From contig CAJTDX010000010.1 in NCBI GenBank assembly GCA_910575155.1, positions 1 through 64,000 of the forward strand: 64,000 nucleotides of DNA, written 5' to 3'. The position numbers were made by a program, and so were the translations under genes. The notes beneath the pieces were generated by a model that was given only the letters and a program-made list of their open reading frames with translations, had not been told where the DNA came from and did not search any database. This document shows positions 25,385 to 35,030 of this stretch, piece after piece (the stretch's first letter is position 1; the number at the start of each line of letters is the position of its first letter). The stretch comes from Lachnospiraceae bacterium. Its GTDB lineage: Bacteria > Bacillota > Clostridia > Lachnospirales > Lachnospiraceae.

Positions 25385-25609
25385 TTACATAATTTCTTGA
25401 AGATCCGGGCATAAAAACAGCCAGATGATTCCGCTTTTAGAAAACCATCTGGCTGTGTATTGCCGTACATTGTGTCCTATTTCATTTAAAATTTTATTTT
25501 TTAATTTTTGCTGATGCATCACAAAGCAGGAACTGTACTCTATCCCACCATGGCCGATTAACTTTTCGTCTGTATATGAAAAGCCTGACGCCTCTAATAT
25601 CTGTGTCCG
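25385..25609 (-). pseudogene. Possible gene remnant without a start codon
   Basis: A 74-codon open frame on the minus strand has protein-like composition (FSYTDEKLIGHGGIEYSS) but no ATG near its start and no RBS. An intrinsic terminator hairpin lies within its 3' part. It may be the decayed C-terminal end of a former gene. No family was recognised. Confidence 0.3.
25412..25457 (-). terminator. Intrinsic terminator
   Basis: On the minus strand CAGCCAGATG and CATCTGGCTG form a 10-bp stem followed by TTTTTATG. It would end leftward transcripts coming from the Rpn and ABM-like genes. Confidence 0.75.
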
Positions 25610-25726
25610 TTATGTTGCTGCAACGGGTGGCAGATTTTTCACAATGGAAAAGAGCAAACACTGGCTTAATTACCTGCCCTGCTAATACCCATAGATCCAG
25701 TATTCAATTGCAAGATACCAATGTCA

Positions 25727-26074
25727 TCAAAACAAATTTTCCCCTAAATATTTATCATGTGGAACGATCAGACATTTTTCGATAAGCTTCCAATAGCTAT
25801 CGTAAAGATTTTTCTGTGCTGCTCCATAGCTTTCTTTCGTATCAAATTCCCAATAAAGCATGTACTTCACACTTTTTACAATACGGGTGATTTTAAGCGG
25901 GGGAAGTCCTTCTTTAATCTGCTCCATGTCTATGCGATATCCCCTTTTAATAAGCCGAAGCGAACGCAGCCCCTCTTGCTTTTCCAAAAAGCTTTTCGCT
26001 TCACGCATGAGTGTTTCAAATTCCTCTGCCTTTTGGGGCTTGACCTGATAAATACATATTTCAGTAAATGGCAT
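25727..26074 (-). CDS. ABM-superfamily (antibiotic biosynthesis monooxygenase-like) small protein
   Basis: 115 residues. It opens with FTEICIYQVKPQKAEEFE, the strand-helix pattern of the dimeric alpha-beta barrel (ABM/EthD-like) fold, and has a second similar segment ending near residue 80. Such proteins act as heme degraders, monooxygenases or stress proteins; the specific function is not evident. The start is the ATG at 26074 with AAGGAGGATTGGAAT upstream. The frame stays open 43 codons further upstream, but those lack a start signal. It follows the Rpn gene on the same strand. Confidence 0.65.
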   Translation of the reverse strand: MPFTEICIYQVKPQKAEEFETLMREAKSFLEKQEGLRSLRLIKRGYRIDMEQIKEGLPPLKITRIVKSVKYMLYWEFDTKESYGAAQKNLYDSYWKLIEKCLIVPHDKYLGENLF

Positions 26075-26226
26075 ATTCCAATCCTCCTTGTATTGTAAAA
26101 CTATTGATGCCTTCAGACACGCCGAATGGCTTGATAGAACACCCTTGGGTACACAAAAAGAGCCATCACTGACCCGCCTAAATATCTCAACTTTATTCCA
26201 CATATTGCTCTTTTTCTCAATATTTA

Positions 26227-27030
26227 CTAAAATCTTTTGGATAAAACAGCCCTATCCTCATCTGGGATTTTTAAAATAGACATTGCCTGCTCTGCTGTCA
26301 TCTTCATAGCTTCCATGAGATTTTTAATATGCTCAAAGGAGTTATCAATTCTTTCTCTGTTAATTCTTTCCTCCATTACCTTACTCATTTGACTTCGGCC
26401 TCCTTCCGTTTCTTTGAAATGCCTTACCGACTTTGCAAGTTCCTGATAAAACATATCGACTGCACTTGTACAGCGGAAATCATGCATCAGTTTCCCTACG
26501 GGGTCACTATCATTTTTATAGCTGCCATTCACATAAATAATATGCGCGCCATCCCCAAATAACGCCCCTGATTCCTGTACCGTCCTCTCCACATGGTATA
26601 GCGGCAATCCCATTTTCATATAGTCATTCTTTGTAATGAATATTACATAGGATTCATGAAGTTCTTTGAATTTCTGCTTTTCTTTCAGCATCTTCGTATC
26701 TAACATACTGCTGTGAAACCTGGCTCTGCGCACGTCCGCCCCGGCATTCTCATTCTGTACCTCAATATCATACACTTTTCCGTCAGAACCCCTGGCATAA
26801 ATGTCGAGTTTAATAGAACGGCCTCCCGTGACCGGATTCTTATATTCCCTCTGCGCCACCACTTCCGTGACTTCCATATCGTTCCTGCCAAGAATAATGT
26901 TTAAGAGAAGCTCTGTTGCCTCTGTGTTCCTGTCAAACACGATTGTCATAAACTCATCATCCAGAAGGGTAAATCCTTCCAACAGCTCTAAATTTTCTTC
27001 CTCATCATTCAGCTTTACTGCATCGCTCAA
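26227..27030 (-). CDS. Rpn family recombination-promoting nuclease / putative transposase
   Basis: 267 residues. The PD-(D/E)XK nuclease core is visible: the opening DDEFMTIVFDRN, the acidic IKLDIYARGSDG and the DIEVQNE motif near residue 93 (D...ExQ). The family (PDDEXK_2, formerly Transposase_31) promotes RecA-independent recombination in E. coli and is common on mobile DNA. The C-terminal about 60 residues are helical and charged, as usual. Start ATG preceded by AAAGAGGGTGG. It is the last gene at the right end of the element, 190 bp from the junction. Confidence 0.88.
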   Translation of the reverse strand: MSDAVKLNDEEENLELLEGFTLLDDEFMTIVFDRNTEATELLLNIILGRNDMEVTEVVAQREYKNPVTGGRSIKLDIYARGSDGKVYDIEVQNENAGADVRRARFHSSMLDTKMLKEKQKFKELHESYVIFITKNDYMKMGLPLYHVERTVQESGALFGDGAHIIYVNGSYKNDSDPVGKLMHDFRCTSAVDMFYQELAKSVRHFKETEGGRSQMSKVMEERINRERIDNSFEHIKNLMEAMKMTAEQAMSILKIPDEDRAVLSKRF

Positions 27031-27216
27031 ACAACCACCCTCTTTCTTGTTATCGGCTTATCCATATTATAACCTCTGCAACAGCTTTCAGCAACACTAA
27101 TTCCAATAAGGCTTGTCCTCTCTTACATATTTGTTACTGTTCGCTCCATTCAGTCACACATGTTTCATTTGATACAAGTACAGCAGCTCACTTTCTTCGT
27201 ATATTTTATTATTTTT

Positions 27217-27273
27217 TTACCTGCGCAACTGACGTCCCCCGTGCCCGGCGTCTAATATAATTGTTGCAGCCAT
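27217..27273 (-). pseudogene. 5' part of the disrupted N-acetylmuramoyl-L-alanine amidase gene
   Basis: An ATG at 27273 with GGAGGAG four bases upstream starts a frame reading MAATIILDAGHGG, the classic start of an Amidase_3 domain (DAGHGG with the first zinc His). It then runs into element DNA and stops five codons later (RQLRR, TAA). The remainder of the gene is at 17918-18646, on the same strand and in matching frame. Confidence 0.88.
27232..27250 (-). other. Right attachment junction of the integrated element
   Basis: On the minus strand the amidase codons GAC GCC GGG run into CACGG (27243-27239) and then element DNA (GGGACGTCAG). CACGG is shared with the left junction and marks the region of strand exchange. 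Confidence 0.65.
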
Positions 27274-27453
27274 AGCTCCTCCATATTTTTTCTTTTATAC
27301 TATGCAGGGGAAATAAAATCGTTCATATGCAGGTACTTTTTTCATTTTTATAAATAACCAACAAAAAAATTAAATAAAAAGTCAAATTTTTTATTGTATT
27401 GAACAAAAAATAGAGCTATAATAAAACGATAAAGATACTCAGGGAGGAACATT

Positions 27454-29481
27454 ATGAAATTACAAAAAAAACGAACTAATTCCAAAAAGGGAATTGCTGA
27501 CGAAATTCTTAAACACATTGGCGGAAGTGTCATTTTGGTATTTCTGCTTATCGCAGCCGTGGCAATCTGCATGGTAGGATGGCTCAGCATTACTTCCAAA
27601 AAAACGGAACTGATTCAGGAGTCAAACGCGGCCGCAAACCAGCTGACCGGATTTTTGGAACAATACACAAAAAATGCGGAACAGCTCGCCGCCAATCCAG
27701 AGATTCAGGAAGTCATGATGGACACAAAGGACGGGGACGATATCGCAAAGGCGCAGAAAATGGAAACTGTGATGAATAACCTCGTCAATATCGCCTCTAC
27801 CGATACTGAAAACGTCATGGCTGTCTGGATTTCCGACCTGGACGCCAGCGCGCTCATACAGTCGGACGGCTTTGCCAGTGAAGAAGGCTGGGATATCACA
27901 GGGCGCGGATGGTACGGCTGTATCGAGACAAAGAAACCTATACTTACCGAACCATATGTTGACTCTTCCACTGGAAAAATGATTTTAAGCGCCGCCGCTC
28001 CGGTCTTTGACTCCGACGGCACGGTTCTTGGAGCAGTGGGCATGGATATTGCCCTGGATCATATGACAGATCTCATGAGCGAATATAAGATCGGCCGCAA
28101 AGGATACATCATATTATTATCAGAAAACGGCACCTTCCTCTATCACCCGCAGAACGAGATTATTCAGAAAACCCTTTCAGATGTAAACATATCCCAGAAT
28201 GTCAGCGATACTGTTTCCTCAAAAAGCAATAAATTTTTAAAATATAAGGCCCAGGGACAGACAAAATACGGCTCTCTGCAGCATGCCGGAGACACCGGAT
28301 ACATCGTACTCAGCAGTCTGCCTGTGTCTGAATATTATGAGATCCTGTTTGTCATGGTTCTCTCGCTCATTGTACTCTTTGCAATCGGCATCATCCTGAT
28401 TACATTCAGTATCAAGAAAAGCGCCGCAAACCTGACAAAGCCGATACTGGAACTGAATCAGACAGCCCAGCAGCTCGCAGCAGGCGATCTGGACGTCAGC
28501 CTTTCTATCACCAGCCAGAATGAAATCGGCGAGCTTGGCGCATCCATCCAAAAAACCGTCAACCGTCTGAAAGAATATATCGTATACATTGATGAAACAG
28601 CAGAAACTCTGGCACAAATTGCTGAAGGAAAACTCAGCATTCATCTGAAAAACGACTACGTCGGTGAATTTCAGAAAATCAAAACTGCCCTGCTCAATAT
28701 TTCCGACTCTATGAACCAGGTTATGATGGGAATCAATGAAAGTTCAGAACATGTATCCGTTGGAGCCTCAGAACTTGCGTCTGCTTCCCAGGTTCTTGCA
28801 GAGGGCGCTGAAGAGCAGGCCGCCTCCATTGAGCAGCTTACAGCAACCACCAATACCGTTGCGGAGCAGGTGGAAAATAACCGCCGGGATGCCGAAGCTT
28901 CTGCAAAGGCTACCGCACAGGCTACCATGATGATTGAAGAAAACCAGGAAAACATGAAGCTGATGATGGATGCCATGAATAACATCCACCAGACTTCCCA
29001 GCAGGTTGTCGGCATTATCCAGACCATCGAAGAAATTGCATCGCAGACAAACCTCTTATCGCTAAATGCTTCCATAGAAGCCGCCCGCGCAGGCGAAGCC
29101 GGAAGAGGATTTGCTGTTGTGGCTGATGAAATTGGAAAGCTGGCGCTGGAAAGTTCCCAGGCAGCGAACACCACAAAAGAGCTGATTGAAGTCTCAATGG
29201 AAGAAATCCGCAAAGGAAGCAGCATTGCCGCACACGCCATGGACTCGCTCAAAGAATCTGTAAACGCCGTAGACCATGTAAACGAAATGATTCAGGAAAC
29301 ATCAGAAAATGTAGCTATTCAGGCTGAAAACATGAATCAGCTTCGTATAGGAATTGAAGAAATTGCACACGGAATACAGGATAACTCCGCCGCTTCACAG
29401 GAAACTTCTGCCACTTCAGAAGAACTGGCGTCTCAGGCAGAACTGTTAAACAGAATGGTACAAAAATTTGATCTGATTTAG
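27454..29481 (+). CDS. Methyl-accepting chemotaxis protein (Cache sensor)
   Basis: 675 residues. A membrane segment (about 27-50) is followed by an extracellular dCache-type sensor (about 55-300; DITGRGWYG and [12 protein letters not shown] are typical Cache strands). A second transmembrane helix (about 300-325), a HAMP domain (about 328-385) and a long MCP signalling domain follow, with the conserved hairpin tip ([20 protein letters not shown]) near 520. It senses an extracellular small molecule and signals to CheA/CheW, which are not in this window. Start: GGGAGGAACATT before ATG. Monocistronic. Confidence 0.96.
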   Translation: MKLQKKRTNSKKGIADEILKHIGGSVILVFLLIAAVAICMVGWLSITSKKTELIQESNAAANQLTGFLEQYTKNAEQLAANPEIQEVMMDTKDGDDIAKAQKMETVMNNLVNIASTDTENVMAVWISDLDASALIQSDGFASEEGWDITGRGWYGCIETKKPILTEPYVDSSTGKMILSAAAPVFDSDGTVLGAVGMDIALDHMTDLMSEYKIGRKGYIILLSENGTFLYHPQNEIIQKTLSDVNISQNVSDTVSSKSNKFLKYKAQGQTKYGSLQHAGDTGYIVLSSLPVSEYYEILFVMVLSLIVLFAIGIILITFSIKKSAANLTKPILELNQTAQQLAAGDLDVSLSITSQNEIGELGASIQKTVNRLKEYIVYIDETAETLAQIAEGKLSIHLKNDYVGEFQKIKTALLNISDSMNQVMMGINESSEHVSVGASELASASQVLAEGAEEQAASIEQLTATTNTVAEQVENNRRDAEASAKATAQATMMIEENQENMKLMMDAMNNIHQTSQQVVGIIQTIEEIASQTNLLSLNASIEAARAGEAGRGFAVVADEIGKLALESSQAANTTKELIEVSMEEIRKGSSIAAHAMDSLKESVNAVDHVNEMIQETSENVAIQAENMNQLRIGIEEIAHGIQDNSAASQETSATSEELASQAELLNRMVQKFDLI

Positions 29482-29501
29482 AAAAGTTTCCCCAGTTTCC
29501 A

Positions 29502-29530
29502 TTGACAAATTTTCTCTCTGCGTTTATAGT
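29502..29530 (+). promoter_or_regulatory. Promoter of the fabH gene
   Basis: TTGACA (29502-29507) and TATAGT (29525-29530) are 17 bases apart, about 50 bases before the start codon. Confidence 0.75.
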
Positions 29531-29580
29531 ATACATAGAATTATTTTGACTATCAAACAATTAAAGAACAGGATAATACT

Positions 29581-30549
29581 ATGAGAGCAAAAATTATAGG
29601 AACCGGAAGCTGCCTTCCGGAAAAAACTGTAACAAATAATGATTTGTCAGCCCTTATGGATACCAGTGATGAATGGATTAAAAGCCGTACCGGCATTTCC
29701 AGCCGCGGTCTGGTATCTTCTGAAACAGAAACGACGCTGTCCATGGCTGTGAGCGCCGGAACATCCGCTCTTGCCAATGCAGATCTGCTTCCGGAAGACA
29801 TAGACCTTATTATCGTCGCAACCGTATCTTCTGATTTTGTCACGCCCAGCACTGCGTGCATGGTACAAAGCGAACTGGGCGCTGTCCATGCCGCTGCCTT
29901 CGATATCAATGCGGCGTGTTCCGGCTTCCTTTTTGCCCTGAACACTGTGGACGCCTATTTTCAGGCAGGCATTTACCGGACCGCATTGATTATTGGTGTA
30001 GAAACCCTCTCTAAAATCATAGACTGGAAAGACCGTTCTACGTGCGTCCTCTTTGGAGACGGTGCAGGGGCGGCTGTCCTGTGCGCCGATGAGGAAGGGA
30101 TTATGGCAAATCTGCAGGGTTCCAACGGCTCCGGCGGACATGTGCTGATGTGCAGAAACCGTACGAACAACAATCCTTTCGTGTCCACAGACCCCAGTAT
30201 GGATTACCTGTACATGGACGGACAGGAGGTATTCAAATTTGCTGTCAAGAAAGAAGCAGAATGCATCCAGGAACTTCTGACGCAGGCAGGGCTTGCTCCC
30301 ACCGATATTAACTGGTATCTGCTTCACCAGGCAAACCAGCGTATCATCAGCTCCATTGCCCGCAAACTAAAGCTGCCGCTGGACAAATTCCCCTCCAATC
30401 TGGATCATTGCGGCAACACCTCGGCGGCCAGCATTCCCATACTGCTGGATGAAGTTCACAGAGCCGGAACACTGGCTCCCGGCGATTTGGTGCTGCTGTC
30501 CGGTTTTGGCGCCGGACTGACCTGGGGAGCAGCTTTGCTCAAATGGTAA
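29581..30549 (+). CDS. fabH: Beta-ketoacyl-ACP synthase III (FabH-like)
   Basis: 322 residues, normal KAS III length. The Cys-His-Asn triad is intact: Cys in INAACSGF (about 112), His in LLHQANQRI (about 245) and Asn in GNTSAAS (about 275). FabH condenses acetyl- or acyl-CoA with malonyl-ACP to start fatty acid synthesis. Here it stands alone with its own promoter and not in a fab cluster. It could thus be an extra copy with a different primer preference, or act in a specialised pathway. RBS is weak (AGGA). Confidence 0.92.
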   Translation: MRAKIIGTGSCLPEKTVTNNDLSALMDTSDEWIKSRTGISSRGLVSSETETTLSMAVSAGTSALANADLLPEDIDLIIVATVSSDFVTPSTACMVQSELGAVHAAAFDINAACSGFLFALNTVDAYFQAGIYRTALIIGVETLSKIIDWKDRSTCVLFGDGAGAAVLCADEEGIMANLQGSNGSGGHVLMCRNRTNNNPFVSTDPSMDYLYMDGQEVFKFAVKKEAECIQELLTQAGLAPTDINWYLLHQANQRIISSIARKLKLPLDKFPSNLDHCGNTSAASIPILLDEVHRAGTLAPGDLVLLSGFGAGLTWGAALLKW

Positions 30550-30704
30550 AGCATTCCCGCCACGCAGCCATTCTCTTTCACCAGCAGCACACAAAGCAAA
30601 ATGGTATCGTCTTAACGACAATACCGTTTTTGCTTTTCCAGAGCGTCTTTCCGTGCAGATACAACCGTGAATCCTTCCCTATTCGTCACGCTTATCCCAC
30701 ACTT

Positions 30705-31967
30705 TCAGCCATTCATGTTCTGTTCCAGACTGCCATACATCTCCACTGGCACAAAAGCCTTTACATAAATTCCGTTTTCCCGATATTCTTCCTCCAAAAG
30801 CTCTCCATATTTTCTTATCAGGGAAAGCTGTCCCCCCTGCTCATAGGCAAATACGCCTTGCAGAAGCTGTTTATCTTCCCTGAGCATTTCCTCTAATACA
30901 GATTTCAATTCCCCAAGTCCCAGGCCTGACACAGCAGAAATTTTCAGCGTCCGGTCTGCGCAAAAATCTTTAAGCGTCACATCCTGCTCCAGTTGATCCT
31001 GCTTATTAAATAACGTAATTATTTTCTTTCCCGTAACTCCCAGATTCTGCAGCGTCTCATAAACAATATGCATTTGTTTTTCCCGCTGGGGATTGGAAGC
31101 GTCCACCACATGAATGATGATATCTGCATATCTGGCTTCCTCAAGCGTACTTCGAAAGGCTTCAATCAGGTGATGGGGAAGTTTGCGGATAAATCCCACG
31201 GTGTCTGTAAGCAAAAGCTCCTGGCCGCTGTCCAGCTCAAGATTGCGCGTGGTGGGGTCCAATGTGGCAAAAAGCTTATCTTCCTCCAGCACATTTGCGC
31301 TGGTAAGACGATTCAGCAGCGTGGACTTCCCGGCATTGGTATAACCCACAATCGCCGCCACCTTGATTCGGCTCCGGCTTCTCTGCCCTCTTGTGATTTC
31401 ACGGTGCCGCCGTACTTCTTCCAATTCCCGTTTTAGCTGGGATAACCTTGTCTTAATCAAACGCCTGTCCAGTTCCAGCTTCTTTTCCCCTGGTCCTCTG
31501 GTTCCAATTCCTCCGCCCAGCCGGGACAAAGAGATTCCCAATCCCGTCAGGCGGCTGAGACGGTATCTGAGCTGTGCCAGTTCCACCTGAATCTTGCCTT
31601 CGCTGGTGGAGGCTCTGGCTGCAAAAATATCCAGAATCACTAATGTTCTGTCCATCACCTTACAGTCCAAAATCTCCTCCATATTCCGAAGCTGCGCCGG
31701 GGACAGCTCGTCGTCACAGACAATCCCCGTAGCATGGAATTCTGCAATCATCTCCCTGATTTCCTGCAGTTTCCCAGTACCGACGTAAGTCCCCGGATGA
31801 ATATTTTCCCGGCTCTGTATAGCGGTACCCGCCACCTCAGCTCCTGCAGTCTGAACCAGCTCCGCCAATTCTGTCAGAGAATCGTTCGTATCATCTCCCT
31901 CCTGAACGCTTACCCCCACAAGGATTACCCGTTCTTCTGCTTCTTCTATGATAAATGCTTCCGCCAT
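30705..31967 (-). CDS. hflX: Ribosome-associated GTPase HflX
   Basis: 420 residues. The N-terminal HflX domain (with AGTAIQSRENIHPGTYVG), a glycine-rich linker (RLGGGIGTRGPGE) and the GTPase domain with G1 GYTNAGKST (about 205), G3 DTVGF (about 254) and G4-like FNKQD are all present, followed by a C-terminal extension. HflX splits stalled or heat-damaged ribosomes by binding the 50S subunit. Start: CAGGAGGTATAT before ATG. It converges with fabH and appears monocistronic. Confidence 0.96.
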   Translation of the reverse strand: MAEAFIIEEAEERVILVGVSVQEGDDTNDSLTELAELVQTAGAEVAGTAIQSRENIHPGTYVGTGKLQEIREMIAEFHATGIVCDDELSPAQLRNMEEILDCKVMDRTLVILDIFAARASTSEGKIQVELAQLRYRLSRLTGLGISLSRLGGGIGTRGPGEKKLELDRRLIKTRLSQLKRELEEVRRHREITRGQRSRSRIKVAAIVGYTNAGKSTLLNRLTSANVLEEDKLFATLDPTTRNLELDSGQELLLTDTVGFIRKLPHHLIEAFRSTLEEARYADIIIHVVDASNPQREKQMHIVYETLQNLGVTGKKIITLFNKQDQLEQDVTLKDFCADRTLKISAVSGLGLGELKSVLEEMLREDKQLLQGVFAYEQGGQLSLIRKYGELLEEEYRENGIYVKAFVPVEMYGSLEQNMNG

Positions 31968-32128
31968 ATATACCTCCTGAATATTTTTGTAACTACATTA
32001 TAATAACTATTTTATACTAAAGTCAGACATCCATGCAGGCATGACTGTTTTTCTCAGTACCCGCAGAAATAAAACGCCAGCCCTGACGATACTGCCGGGA
32101 ACTTATGAAACGAGTCTGCTTATGAAAA

Positions 32129-32166
32129 CAGAAAAACATCTGCCTTTTCCGGCAAATGTTTTTCTG
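32129..32166 (-). terminator. Terminator after galT
   Basis: CAGAAAAACATCTGCC and GGCAAATGTTTTTCTG form a long stem (one mismatch) with a short TTTTCC loop. On the minus strand it is followed by TTTTCA. It starts 11 bp beyond the galT stop codon. Confidence 0.75.
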
Positions 32167-32176
32167 TATAAACTGC

Positions 32177-33679
32177 TTATTTATTTAAGCCTGCTACAAA
32201 CCTGTCAAACGCCTTCTGACCCTCTTCGTCCCGTTTGTAAACGCCTGCATGTTCCAATACCTTGCTGAATACCAGCGCAATTTCACTCTGGAGAATATCC
32301 ATAACGTTCTCTTTGGTAATTTCCGGATATTTGGGCAAAAATTCTGCCACCCAGTCCGCATGTTTTTCGATACTCTCGTCTGCGCGGATCTCTTTTTTAT
32401 CCACAATAGCGTCTGCAAGCGTTTCCATCTCCGTCTTTAAACGCGCCGGAAGCACTGCCAGCCCCATAACTTCAATCAGGCCGATGTTTTCCTTCTTAAT
32501 ATGATGAAGCTCGGCATGAGGATGATATACGCCCAGAGGATGTTCCTCTGTGGTGATATTATTGCGCAGCACCAAATCCAGCTCGAAGAGCTCTCCTCGT
32601 TTTCTGGCAATCGGAGTTATGGTATTGTGAGGCTCTCCATCCGTTTCTGCAAAAATAAACGCATCTTCATCCGTATATCCGCGCCAGGAAGTCAGAACCT
32701 GATCTGCGAGGGCAATGAGACGGTCGCTGTCCGGTCCGGAAATACGAATGACAGACATCGGCCATTTTACGATACCGGCTTTGACATCTTCAAAACCTGC
32801 CACTGTAAATTCCCGTTCCACCGGCGCTTTCGCCATAGCAAATTCATAACTTCCGCCCTGGAAATGGTCATGGCTGAGAATCGATCCTCCCACGATTGGA
32901 AGATCTGCATTGGAACCCACGATATAATGAGGGAACTGTTTCACAAAATCAAAAAGTTTGCAGAAAGTTCCATGTTCAATCTTCATGGGGATATGTCTGG
33001 AATTGAACACAATACAATGCTCATTATAATATACATAAGGAGAATACTGGAATCCCCATTTGCTGTCCTGAATCGTCACCGGAATAATCCTGTGATTCTG
33101 CCGTGCGGGATGGTTAATGCGCCCTGCATATCCTTCATTCTCCATACAGAGAAGGCATTTGGGATAACCGCTCTGCTTTGCATTCTTTGCCGCCGCAATG
33201 GCCTTGGGATCTTTTTCCGGCTTGGAAAGGTTGATGGTAATATCCATTTCTCCATATGGAGTCTGAGATTTCCATTTTACATCCTTTGCAATTCGGTAAC
33301 GCCGTATGTAGTCACTGTCCTGGCTTAATTTGTAATAGTAATCAGTAGCCGCCTTAGCTCCCTGTTCCTTATAAATCTGCCAGAAGTCTCCAATCACCTG
33401 ACTTGGGCGGGGCATCAGTTTCGCCATCAGTTTCGTATCAAAAAGATCTCTGTATACTACGCCGTTTTCTTCCAAAACACCGGCTTCATAGGCATAATCC
33501 AGAAGCTCTTTTAATACCGGCTCCAGCTCTACATGTTCATAAGTCTCCTCCGGTTCTTCGTATTCTTCGATCTGCAGAGCCTCCAGAAGCTGATTTGTGG
33601 TAAAAATCACATCCTCCTCACCAATCAGATGATTCTCAAGACCATAACAAACTAATTTTTTAACCGCTTCGTTTACCAT
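32177..33679 (-). CDS. galT: UDP-glucose-hexose-1-phosphate uridylyltransferase, Firmicutes type
   Basis: 500 residues, the length of the class II GalT found in Firmicutes (class I enzymes have about 350). It exchanges UMP between UDP-glucose and galactose-1-phosphate in the Leloir pathway. Visible elements: PSQVIGDFW near 95, the histidine-containing DLPIVGGSILSHDHFQGG near 265 (active-site region), and YHPHAELHHIKKENIGLIEVMG. The start chosen is the ATG at 33679 with GAGGAGGGAATTT upstream. It lies 21 bp after galK, so the two form one operon. Confidence 0.96.
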   Translation of the reverse strand: MVNEAVKKLVCYGLENHLIGEEDVIFTTNQLLEALQIEEYEEPEETYEHVELEPVLKELLDYAYEAGVLEENGVVYRDLFDTKLMAKLMPRPSQVIGDFWQIYKEQGAKAATDYYYKLSQDSDYIRRYRIAKDVKWKSQTPYGEMDITINLSKPEKDPKAIAAAKNAKQSGYPKCLLCMENEGYAGRINHPARQNHRIIPVTIQDSKWGFQYSPYVYYNEHCIVFNSRHIPMKIEHGTFCKLFDFVKQFPHYIVGSNADLPIVGGSILSHDHFQGGSYEFAMAKAPVEREFTVAGFEDVKAGIVKWPMSVIRISGPDSDRLIALADQVLTSWRGYTDEDAFIFAETDGEPHNTITPIARKRGELFELDLVLRNNITTEEHPLGVYHPHAELHHIKKENIGLIEVMGLAVLPARLKTEMETLADAIVDKKEIRADESIEKHADWVAEFLPKYPEITKENVMDILQSEIALVFSKVLEHAGVYKRDEEGQKAFDRFVAGLNK

Positions 33680-33700
33680 AAATTCCCTCCTCAAAGCATT

Positions 33701-34978
33701 TTAAACCATTATTCCGCCAAAGGGCCGTATTTTCAGCACATGGCAGGAACCCTCTCCATACACACCGTCTAACGTCTCACGGTAGGTCTCCACAAAATCA
33801 TCTGATACGAACGCCTGAATGGTGCCTGCAAATCCTCCGCCATGTACGCGGCTTACGCCATGACCGGATAAAATACTGTCGCTGACTGCAAGACCCATGG
33901 AAACGCTCTGGTTCTGAACATCCTTATTCGTATATATATTCTGCAGATATTTAAAAGAAGAGTTGCCGGATTCACGGACCACTTCCAAAAATCCCTGGAA
34001 ATCCCCGTTATTGAGTGCAGCTACTTCCTGTTCCACGCGCTTATCCTCTTCAAAGAAATGCAGCGCGCGCAATACCGGACGGTCTCCGCATACCTCGCGG
34101 ATCTTCGCAATATTTTTATAAAATTCCTCAGCATCCGCTTCTCTTAAAAACTCTTTTCCGAGAAACTCTGCCACCTTTTTCATTTCCTGCGGAATCAATG
34201 CATAATCGTCTGTCAAATCTGCATGGGAACCTTTGGTATCCGTAATACACAGACTGTGATGGTACGCGCTGAAATCCACGTCCACCTTCTCTACGACCGG
34301 TTTCTCGGGGTCTGCAAAATCAATATGTATTAAACCGCCCACAGAACATGCCATCTGATCCATCAGACCGCAGGGTTTGCCAAAAAAGACATTTTCTGCA
34401 TACTGCGCTACCTGTGCAATTTCCACCGAACTGATTTCCATATTGTTATAAAGTCCGGAAAGAATTGTTCCCACCAGTACTTCAAAAGCCGCGGAACTGG
34501 ACATGCCCGCTCCGTTCAACACATCGCTTGTGACGTAAGCGCTAAAGCCTCCCACCTCATGGCCATTTTTCTTAAGCCCATACGCCATACCCCGAATCAG
34601 ACCCGCTGAGGTTCCCGCTTCGCCTTCTCTCAGCTCCAGATCCTTCAAATCCACCGTGATCATAGGATAACCTTCTGACAATAACTTAATGACATTCTCT
34701 CCGGTTTTGCACACCACTGCAATGGCGTCCAGATTGATCGACGTCGCCAGTACTTCCCCGTGCTGATGGTCTGTATGATTACCTCCCACCTCGCTTCTTC
34801 CCGGAGCGCTGTAAATCTCTGCGTCCTGCTCTCCAAACAGTTCCTCAAATTTGTGAACTGCTTCCTGGTACCTTTTGGTCTGATATGCGATTACCCCTTC
34901 ATCCACATAGATTTCTTTCAGACGCTCCTGATACTTTTGTGACTTAATTTCTTCTGCCAATACTTTTGTATTCTTCAT
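33701..34978 (-). CDS. galK: Galactokinase
   Basis: 425 residues, GHMP kinase family. Motifs: APGRSEVGGNHTDHQHG (galactokinase signature, about 60-76), GAGMSSSAAFEV (ATP-binding GHMP motif 2, about 155) and VHGGGFAGTIQAF near 385 (GHMP motif 3). It phosphorylates galactose as the first Leloir step. Start ATG after GGCGGGGCAAAT. First gene of galK-galT, driven by the promoter at 35031-35059, which contains a palindromic operator. Confidence 0.97.
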   Translation of the reverse strand: MKNTKVLAEEIKSQKYQERLKEIYVDEGVIAYQTKRYQEAVHKFEELFGEQDAEIYSAPGRSEVGGNHTDHQHGEVLATSINLDAIAVVCKTGENVIKLLSEGYPMITVDLKDLELREGEAGTSAGLIRGMAYGLKKNGHEVGGFSAYVTSDVLNGAGMSSSAAFEVLVGTILSGLYNNMEISSVEIAQVAQYAENVFFGKPCGLMDQMACSVGGLIHIDFADPEKPVVEKVDVDFSAYHHSLCITDTKGSHADLTDDYALIPQEMKKVAEFLGKEFLREADAEEFYKNIAKIREVCGDRPVLRALHFFEEDKRVEQEVAALNNGDFQGFLEVVRESGNSSFKYLQNIYTNKDVQNQSVSMGLAVSDSILSGHGVSRVHGGGFAGTIQAFVSDDFVETYRETLDGVYGEGSCHVLKIRPFGGIMV

Positions 34979-35030
34979 ATTTGCCCCGCCTTTACTTTAT
35001 TTTCTTTCTACGAGCATCGCCCTTAGAAAT

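Larger units (their letters stand above)
18642..27243. mobile_element. Integrative element (about 8.6 kb) inserted in an amidase gene
   Basis: The boundaries are deduced from the two halves of the interrupted amidase gene, which meet in frame at the codons for His-Gly-Gly (CACGG shared at both junctions). The recombinase gene stops 44 bp from the left junction, as is usual for integrases. Contents from left: serine recombinase, small accessory ORF, MITE-like repeat, GHKL kinase and LytTR regulator, PPC-like protein, a 1-kb gene-poor stretch, an ABM-like protein and an Rpn nuclease. Most of it is clearly more AT-rich than the flanks. No conjugation, capsid or relaxase genes are visible, so it is a small integrative element or a reduced remnant. 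Confidence 0.82.

Noticed and set aside
25576-25785. 69-codon plus-strand frame
   Set aside because: No RBS and overlaps the end of the ABM-like gene on the other strand.
32501-33328. 275-codon plus-strand frame
   Set aside because: Antisense to galT; no start signals.
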